Positions 6,962-12,178 of a stretch of 12,178 nucleotides of DNA are shown in pieces. The notes beneath the pieces were generated by a model. That model saw nothing but the letters and a program-made list of their open reading frames with translations. It searched no databases and had not been told where the DNA came from. The position numbers and the translations under genes were made by a program. The first letter of the stretch is position 1, and every line of letters begins with the position of its first letter. The stretch comes from Pseudomonadota bacterium (GTDB lineage: Bacteria; Pseudomonadota; Gammaproteobacteria; Pseudomonadales; Oceanobacteraceae). The DNA lies in contig JAEWQT010000096.1 of assembly GCA_023399105.1 (NCBI GenBank), positions 1 through 12,178 of the forward strand, given 5' to 3'.

Positions 6962-9661
6962 ATGTTGCCGGACACAGAACGGCCGGCTCTGCCGGTTATT
7001 AACAGCGAACAACTGCTGCAGGATTTGCAGGCTGCACGTTCGCCGTTACCTGTTATCCGGCCCTTGCTGAAACAGATTCAGGAACAAGCACACCAGTATT
7101 TCCGCGCGACCCTGAATGCCGTTACGCTGGTGCGCCATCGCGCCGGCTTAATTGACCAGATTCTCCACTGCTTGTGGCAGAACACCGGCCTGTCGGCTAA
7201 CGGACTGGCGCTGATCGCCGTTGGCGGATACGGCCGGGGTGAACTGCACCCACATTCTGACATTGATCTGTTGCTGTTATGTCGCGATGAACACGTCATT
7301 ACCGCCAACAGCGAACCGCTGCAAAACTTTATTACCCTGCTGTGGGATCTGAAACTGGATGTCGGCCACAGCGTTCGGACGCTGGCAGAGTGCGTTACCG
7401 AAGCCAGCAAAGACCTGACCATTATCACCAACATGATGGAAAGCCGGATTATTACCGGTGATGCCTCGCTGCATGAGCAGCTGAAGCAGGCCACCGGCCC
7501 TGAACACTTATGGCCGGCGCAGGAATTCTTTCAGGCCAAGTGGCAGGAGCTGCGCGATCGCCATCGCAAGCACAACGATTCGGAATACAATCTGGAACCG
7601 AATGTTAAAAACTCTCCCGGCGCTCTGCGGGATATTCAAACCATTTGCTGGGCCACCATGCGTTACTTTGGTGAAGGTACCTTACAGTCATTGCAGCAGC
7701 AGGGTTTTCTGACTTCCTTTGAATTTGAACGTCTGCAACGCAGTCTGCATTTTTTGTGGCAGGTTCGCTACGCCCTGCACATGCTGGCGGGACGGGAAGA
7801 AGATCGTCTGTTATTCGACCTGCAGCGTGAAGTCGCTGCCCTGCTCGGTTTCCATGACGATAAGTCACGCCTGGGCGTGGAATACTTTATGGGGCGTTTC
7901 TATCGCAACCAGCTGGCCACCATGGAGCTGTGCGATTTATTACTGCTGCACTTTAATGAAGACTTTATGAAACGCGACAAGGTGCACGAAATCGTTGCCC
8001 TGAACGAGCACTTTGTCCTCAACAATGGCTATCTGCAGCTGCAGGATATCGGCTTGTTTGCACGTCAGCCCGAGTGGCTACTGCGTGTTTTCGTGTTAAT
8101 GGCCGATACCCCGGAAGCCAAGGGCATTCATTCGGATACCATTCGGGCGCTGCGCGATCACCGCCACCTGATTGACGATAATTACCGTCAAAACCCGGCT
8201 TTTAATGCCATATTCATGGAATTATTACGCAATCGTTCGCGCATCGTCCGTGAATTATCCCGCATGATGCGCTACGGAATTCTGGGCCGTTATATTCCCG
8301 AATTTGGCCATATTATCGGCATGATGGAACACGACCTGTTTCATGTATACACGGTAGATGAACACAGCTTTCGCATGATGCGTTTTTTACGTCAGTTGCG
8401 TTTCGGTGATGTCCGTGAACGTTTTCCACTGGCCTCCAATCTGATTCACCGCGTACAGAAAAAGGAACTGCTGTATTTAACTGCTCTGCTGCACGATACC
8501 GGTAAAAGCCTGAATGGTGACCATACGGTTAACAGTGGCGAAATTGCCGCAGCCTTTTGCCGTCAGCACAATTTGCGCCCTACCGACAGCCACCTGGTAA
8601 CCTGGTTGTGTGCCAACCATTTATTAATGTCGCAGGCGTCTCAGCGCCTGGAAATCAACAACCCGGAAGATATTTATCCCTTTGCCCGGGAAGTCGGCGA
8701 CCAGCATCATCTGGACATGCTGTATCTGATCTCAGTGGCTGATATTTACAGCACCAACCCTAAGCTCTGGACCAGCTGGCGGGCTGAACAAATGAGTGAC
8801 TTGTATTACAGCACCCAGGCCACTCTGCGCCGCGGTCTGAATACGCCCCCTAATAAAGATGCCTGGATCAATGAAATACAGCAGGAGGCACTGGCCAAGC
8901 TGCAACAACATGGCCTCAGCGAAGCGCGGGTACGCCAGATCTGGGGGGAGCCAGATGACGACTACTTTCTGCGTGAAGGTGTCGATAACGTCGTCTGGCA
9001 TGCTCTGGAAATTGACGCCCACGGTAACAGTAGCGCCCCACTGGTTTCCATTCGCCAGACTTCATTAGAAAAGTCCGAAGGCGCCACTCAAATCTTCATT
9101 TTTATGAAAGATCAGGTGAATTTATTTGCCGCGACCACCGCCACGCTTGACCAGCTGAATCTGAATATTCAGGACGCTCGCATTATGACCTCGGAAAAAG
9201 AGCATAATGTGGTCGACACCTATATTGTTCTGGACGAAAACAACCAGCCAATCAACGATCCTGACCGTATTGAGCATATTCGCCAGACCCTTATTCAGGC
9301 ACTAGCGGATCCGGAGAATTACAGTACCATTATTCAGCGCCGCACACCCCGCGCGCTGAAACAATTTAAAGTGGAAACGCAGGTTTCCATCAGCACCGAC
9401 CCGGTAATGCAACGCACTGTACTGGAAGTGATTGCGGCTGACCGCCCCGGTCTGCTGGCACGAATGGGCGCGATTTTATCGGCCGCCGGTATCCAGCTCC
9501 AGGGCGCCAAGATTCTGACCGAAGGCGAACGGGTATCGGATATTTTCTATATTCTTGATCAATCTGGTCAGCCCTTTGCCAATGCCGATGAATGCCTGGC
9601 GCTGAAAGAAGCGATCATTGAAGGCCTGGCGGAGCAGGTAGAAGCACAGTCTGCGGTCTGA
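6962..9661 (+). CDS. glnD: bifunctional PII uridylyltransferase/uridylyl-removing enzyme
   Basis: GlnD senses glutamine and adds or removes UMP on PII proteins, thereby steering glutamine synthetase and nitrogen gene expression. The 899-residue protein has the complete four-part architecture. The N-terminal nucleotidyltransferase domain carries GGYGRGELHPHSDID (88-102) with metal residues D100 and D102. A linker contains NSPGALRDIQT. The central HD domain carries HDTGK with H511 and D512, close to the E. coli positions. Two C-terminal ACT domains begin near 709 (ATQIFIF) and 820 (LEVIAADRPGLLARMG). Length matches E. coli (890). The ATG is three bases after the map stop, so the two are cotranscribed. 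The HD motif is followed by SLNGDHT rather than the more usual GRGGDHS. No PII gene (glnB/glnK) lies in the window. Confidence 0.97.
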   Translation: MLPDTERPALPVINSEQLLQDLQAARSPLPVIRPLLKQIQEQAHQYFRATLNAVTLVRHRAGLIDQILHCLWQNTGLSANGLALIAVGGYGRGELHPHSDIDLLLLCRDEHVITANSEPLQNFITLLWDLKLDVGHSVRTLAECVTEASKDLTIITNMMESRIITGDASLHEQLKQATGPEHLWPAQEFFQAKWQELRDRHRKHNDSEYNLEPNVKNSPGALRDIQTICWATMRYFGEGTLQSLQQQGFLTSFEFERLQRSLHFLWQVRYALHMLAGREEDRLLFDLQREVAALLGFHDDKSRLGVEYFMGRFYRNQLATMELCDLLLLHFNEDFMKRDKVHEIVALNEHFVLNNGYLQLQDIGLFARQPEWLLRVFVLMADTPEAKGIHSDTIRALRDHRHLIDDNYRQNPAFNAIFMELLRNRSRIVRELSRMMRYGILGRYIPEFGHIIGMMEHDLFHVYTVDEHSFRMMRFLRQLRFGDVRERFPLASNLIHRVQKKELLYLTALLHDTGKSLNGDHTVNSGEIAAAFCRQHNLRPTDSHLVTWLCANHLLMSQASQRLEINNPEDIYPFAREVGDQHHLDMLYLISVADIYSTNPKLWTSWRAEQMSDLYYSTQATLRRGLNTPPNKDAWINEIQQEALAKLQQHGLSEARVRQIWGEPDDDYFLREGVDNVVWHALEIDAHGNSSAPLVSIRQTSLEKSEGATQIFIFMKDQVNLFAATTATLDQLNLNIQDARIMTSEKEHNVVDTYIVLDENNQPINDPDRIEHIRQTLIQALADPENYSTIIQRRTPRALKQFKVETQVSISTDPVMQRTVLEVIAADRPGLLARMGAILSAAGIQLQGAKILTEGERVSDIFYILDQSGQPFANADECLALKEAIIEGLAEQVEAQSAV

Positions 9662-9737
9662 GGTTTTACGTAAATTTCGATGAATGGCAGCGAAAAAATC
9701 GGCTCTTCTTTTGTGCTTTGTCCAGCTACAGTAGAGC

Positions 9738-9743
9738 TATGAT
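9738..9743 (+). promoter_or_regulatory. candidate -10 of a pirin gene promoter
   Basis: TATGAT lies 19 bases before the pirin ATG in the 101-base gap after glnD. No convincing -35 is present at normal spacing. The transcript could instead continue from glnD, since I see no strong terminator in the gap. Confidence 0.25.
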
Positions 9744-9762
9744 TTTTCGTCAGGAGCCGTCC

Positions 9763-10602
9763 ATGAACCCACGCACCCTTCAGCATATTATTCCCAGCCA
9801 TCCCAGCTCTGATGGCGATGGTGTAAAGATCCGCCGGGTGGCTATGTTTGATCAGCCCGTGACCGACCCTTTTCTGATGCTGGATGAGTTATCTTCCGAT
9901 AATCCCGACGACTATATCGGTGGCTTCCCGCCCCATCCGCACCGGGGTATGGAAACCTTAACCTATTTACGCCACGGCTCACTGGAACACCGCGATCATC
10001 TGGGTAATCGCGGACTGATTACCAGTGGTGGCGCACAATGGATGTCGGCTGGCCGTGGCATTATTCACAGTGAAATGCCCGCCCTGGATATGCGGCGGTT
10101 GCACGGTTTCCAGCTATGGATCAATTTGCCCGCCAAAGAGAAAATGAGTGCGCCCAAATATCGGGATGTTCCGGCGGAAGAAATTCCACAGTTAAATTTC
10201 CCCCAGGCACAGATTCAGGTCATCGCCGGTGGCTGGAACATTAACGGCCAGCACTGCGAAGGCCCATTAATGGATCTGGCAGCTGATGCCGGCTATCTGG
10301 ATATTAGCCTGCAGGCAGGTACCAGCCTGACCATTACCACGCCGCCAGAACAGAGAGTCATTGCTCTGGTGTATAAAGGCCAGCTGGACACCAGCCCTCT
10401 GGCACCGGAAAAATCTTTGCTGGTATTTGGTCAGGGAGATGAGTTACCGCTGCAGGCACACTCAGAAACCGGACTGATTTTATTACGCGGCACGCCGATC
10501 CGGGAAAAAGTAGTGCACTACGGCCCCTTTGTGATGAACAGCATTGAAGAAATTCAGCAGGCCATTGCCGACTACAACAGCGGCCGCTTTGGACGGGACT
10601 GA
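9763..10602 (+). CDS. pirin family protein (bicupin)
   Basis: Pirins are two-domain cupin proteins that bind iron or another metal. Some members have quercetin 2,3-dioxygenase activity and others act as protein partners, so the cellular role of this one is unknown. The 279-residue protein has the N-terminal cupin with the metal ligands expected from human pirin: H58 and H60 in FPPHPHRGMET, and H102 and E104 in IHSEMP. LHGFQLWINLP (about 113-123) follows, and then the more variable second cupin. The ATG at 9763 has AGGAG six bases upstream and gives the normal pirin N-terminus. A TTG start 45 bases earlier is less likely. It follows glnD in the same direction with a 101-base gap and is closed by a strong terminator. 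There is no functional link to glnD that I can see. Confidence 0.93.
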   Translation: MNPRTLQHIIPSHPSSDGDGVKIRRVAMFDQPVTDPFLMLDELSSDNPDDYIGGFPPHPHRGMETLTYLRHGSLEHRDHLGNRGLITSGGAQWMSAGRGIIHSEMPALDMRRLHGFQLWINLPAKEKMSAPKYRDVPAEEIPQLNFPQAQIQVIAGGWNINGQHCEGPLMDLAADAGYLDISLQAGTSLTITTPPEQRVIALVYKGQLDTSPLAPEKSLLVFGQGDELPLQAHSETGLILLRGTPIREKVVHYGPFVMNSIEEIQQAIADYNSGRFGRD

Positions 10603-10615
10603 AGCCAGGCATAAA

Positions 10616-10647
10616 AAAACCGGCGCCGAAAAGGGAACGCCGGTTTT
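10616..10647. terminator. bidirectional intrinsic terminator between pirin and helicase genes
   Basis: AAAACCGGCG pairs with CGCCGGTTTT over ten bases around a 12-base loop. Read on the plus strand it ends in TTTTAATT, 14 bases after the pirin stop. On the minus strand the stem runs into seven T. It therefore serves both convergent genes, better for the helicase transcript. The next 57 bases to the helicase stop are AT-rich and hold no gene. Confidence 0.85.
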
Positions 10648-10704
10648 AATTCGCTGCACTTTGTTACGTTAAAAAAACGCACTAAAAATCTATTAAAAGG
10701 TTCG

Positions 10705-12057
10705 TTAAGAAGCCTCTGGCTTACGGCGCTTAACCGGGGCAAACCCTTCACTGTCCATTAACGTACCACTGCGTGGCTGTGGACGACTGGGACGAGGGCC
10801 AGTTTTCTTTTTATCAGACTTTTTCGCCAGTGGTTTGCCCGTGCTTTTAGCTGTTTTCACATTACTTTTCGGCTTTTTCTTACCCGCCGCCTTGCCCGAC
10901 GCCTTCACTTTTTTCGGACCCCGATAATTACCTTTCAGCTCGGCGATGGTGCGCTCCTCCATCTGCTGCTGCAAGTAACGCTCAATGGAAGCTTTAAGAT
11001 TCCACTCATGCGGAGCAATCAGGCTGATCGCCAGACCCGCCTTACCAGCGCGACCGGTACGTCCAATACGGTGTACATATTCATCACCTTTACGGGCCAG
11101 ATCGTAGTTAATAACCAGATCCATGCCATCAACATCCAGACCGCGAGCAGCAACATCGGTTGCAACCAGAATATTACGTTTTCCCTCACGCAGGGACAGC
11201 ATCACATAATTGCGCTCATCCTGCGTCATATCGCCGTGCAGCATAGCGATACCATTACGATGACGACGCAGGAACGTATTCAGCCGATCCACCTCAGTGC
11301 GTTTATTCACAAAAATAATGGCTTTATCGTAGGTTTCGTTGGCCAGCAACCACACCAGCAAACGATCTTTATGTGCATTATCGTCAGCCAGAATACGTTG
11401 CTGACGGATAAACTCATGCTGATCCTGCACAGTTTTGGTGGTGATACTTTCCGGATCATTCAGCATGGAACGTGCAATACGCCCAATACCCTCATGTCGT
11501 AAGGTGGCGGATAACATAAAAGTCTGACGCTCTTTATTACTGCGTCCGACAATCATCTCCATATCTTCGGCAAAGCCCATATCCAGCATCCGGTCGGCCT
11601 CATCCAGCACCAGAAACTCCAGATCTTTAAGCTCGGCGCTGCCACGCTTCAGATGGTCAACAAGACGCCCGGGAGTGGACACCACTATCTCCGGATTCTT
11701 ACGCAACATGGCCGCCTGATATTTGAACTCATCACCGCCGGTTAACAAACCAACATTCAGCGAATTAAGATCACAAAACAACTGCGCGGTTTTAAAAACC
11801 TGCCGAGCCAGCTCACGGGTAGGTACCAATATCAACGCACGGGTAGCGGAATTCGGTGCCGCTGTAGCCAGCAGCTTTTCCATAATGGGCAGCAAATACG
11901 CCAGGGTTTTACCGCTACCAGTTTCAGCACACACCTGCACATCACGACCAGCCAGTGCCAAAGGCAGCATCAATGCCTGCACTTCCGTAGGCTGAGTGAT
12001 TTCCAGCTGCTCCAGACCGGCCAGCAAGCGGGGATGAAATTCAATATCGGCAAACAC
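10705..12057 (-). CDS. DEAD-box ATP-dependent RNA helicase, SrmB-like
   Basis: DEAD-box helicases unwind short RNA duplexes using ATP. Relatives such as SrmB act in 50S assembly and others in cold response or RNA decay. The 450-residue protein has all core motifs: Q motif (PTEVQ, about 23-27), motif I AETGSGKT (44-51), PTRELA (79-84), TPGR (128-131), DEAD (152-155), SAT (183-185), the IIFVNKR segment (247-253), ATDVAARGLD (299-308) and HRIGRTGRAG (329-338). After about residue 380 there is a low-complexity tail rich in lysine, serine and proline, ending in KRRKPEAS, comparable to the basic tail of E. coli SrmB (444 residues). The start is GTG at 12057. An ATG five bases upstream is out of frame. 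It is monocistronic and convergent with the pirin gene. I am sure of the family, less sure of the subfamily. Confidence 0.93.
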   Translation of the reverse strand: MFADIEFHPRLLAGLEQLEITQPTEVQALMLPLALAGRDVQVCAETGSGKTLAYLLPIMEKLLATAAPNSATRALILVPTRELARQVFKTAQLFCDLNSLNVGLLTGGDEFKYQAAMLRKNPEIVVSTPGRLVDHLKRGSAELKDLEFLVLDEADRMLDMGFAEDMEMIVGRSNKERQTFMLSATLRHEGIGRIARSMLNDPESITTKTVQDQHEFIRQQRILADDNAHKDRLLVWLLANETYDKAIIFVNKRTEVDRLNTFLRRHRNGIAMLHGDMTQDERNYVMLSLREGKRNILVATDVAARGLDVDGMDLVINYDLARKGDEYVHRIGRTGRAGKAGLAISLIAPHEWNLKASIERYLQQQMEERTIAELKGNYRGPKKVKASGKAAGKKKPKSNVKTAKSTGKPLAKKSDKKKTGPRPSRPQPRSGTLMDSEGFAPVKRRKPEAS

Positions 12058-12086
12058 GGCATTATCTCGTAGGTTAACTGGCGTCG

Positions 12087-12095
12087 ATTATAACA
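12087..12095 (-). promoter_or_regulatory. helicase gene promoter, perfect extended -10
   Basis: The minus strand reads TGTTATAAT, a perfect TGN plus TATAAT. No clear -35 exists at 17 bases. Transcription would begin near 12080, giving a leader of only about 23 bases before the GTG start. The remaining bases from 12121 to the right edge show no gene or recognisable site. Confidence 0.75.
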
Positions 12096-12099
12096 GAAG

Positions 12100-12120
12100 C
12101 ACCGGAAAGCGCTGCCGGTG
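12100..12120. repeat. inverted repeat just upstream of the helicase -10
   Basis: CACCGG and CCGGTG flank nine bases that include AGCGCT. The repeat covers the spacer and -35 region of the helicase promoter, so it is placed where a repressor or activator could act. It could equally be the end of a terminator for an unseen upstream gene, but no T tract follows it on the minus strand, and on the plus strand TTCG is not a T tract either. Confidence 0.4.
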
Positions 12121-12178
12121 TTCGCCAGGACAGCCGATCAACACAGCTCGCTGCCCGCAGGGTTGTGCACAGAGAGGT

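Noticed and set aside
9689..9712. Possible terminator after glnD (short A-rich hairpin followed by T-rich bases)
   Set aside because: The stem has only a few pairs and a bulge, too weak to call.
9718..9762. Upstream TTG start adding 15 residues to the pirin protein
   Set aside because: The ATG at 9763 has AGGAG at good spacing and gives the usual pirin N-terminus; the extension covers the likely -10.
12164..12171. TGTGCACA palindrome near the right edge
   Set aside because: Eight bases only, no neighbouring structure, expected by chance.
1..12178. A mobile, defence or otherwise novel multi-gene system
   Set aside because: All genes are conserved housekeeping families in standard order; no transposase, integrase, repeat array, terminal repeats or compositional break was seen.

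Overview
The window is a conserved housekeeping region of a gammaproteobacterium. Every complete or edge-cut gene I accept belongs to a familiar family. The order rpsB-tsf-pyrH-frr-uppS-cdsA-dxr, divergent from map-glnD, is the classical gammaproteobacterial arrangement, and the proteins resemble those of E. coli and Pseudomonas. Moderate GC and a pirin gene after glnD suggest an Oceanospirillales/Pseudomonadales-type organism. That placement is inference, and I cannot name a genus.

Layout. Positions 1-5845, minus strand, read right to left: rpsB (ribosomal protein S2), a strong hairpin terminator/attenuator, tsf (EF-Ts), a 158-base spacer with three consecutive hairpins, then a tightly packed block pyrH (UMP kinase), frr (ribosome recycling factor), uppS (undecaprenyl diphosphate synthase), cdsA (CDP-diglyceride synthase) and dxr (DXP reductoisomerase). 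dxr runs off the left edge after 366 codons. Positions 5846-6178 are a 333-base divergent control region with the rpsB promoter and leader and several palindromes. Positions 6179-9661, plus strand: map (methionine aminopeptidase) and glnD (PII uridylyltransferase), 3 bases apart. Positions 9763-10602, plus strand: a pirin-family cupin gene. A bidirectional terminator at 10616-10647 separates it from a convergent DEAD-box RNA helicase gene (10705-12057, minus), which has a perfect extended -10 promoter. The last 121 bases hold that promoter and nothing else I can assign.

How the genes fit together. rpsB, tsf, frr and map serve translation: small subunit, elongation, recycling and N-terminal maturation. 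pyrH feeds pyrimidine nucleotides, including the CTP used by CdsA. dxr and uppS are an early and a late step on the isoprenoid route to undecaprenyl phosphate, the lipid carrier of cell-wall synthesis, and cdsA starts phospholipid head-group synthesis. The left block therefore couples growth-rate genes for translation and envelope. GlnD reports glutamine status through PII. The helicase probably acts in ribosome assembly or RNA turnover.

I found no mobile element, CRISPR array, phage gene, tRNA, rRNA or novel multi-gene system. The items worth a second look are regulatory: the triple hairpin between tsf and pyrH, the rpsB leader, adjacent palindromes between the divergent promoters, and the unusual start region of the helicase gene.
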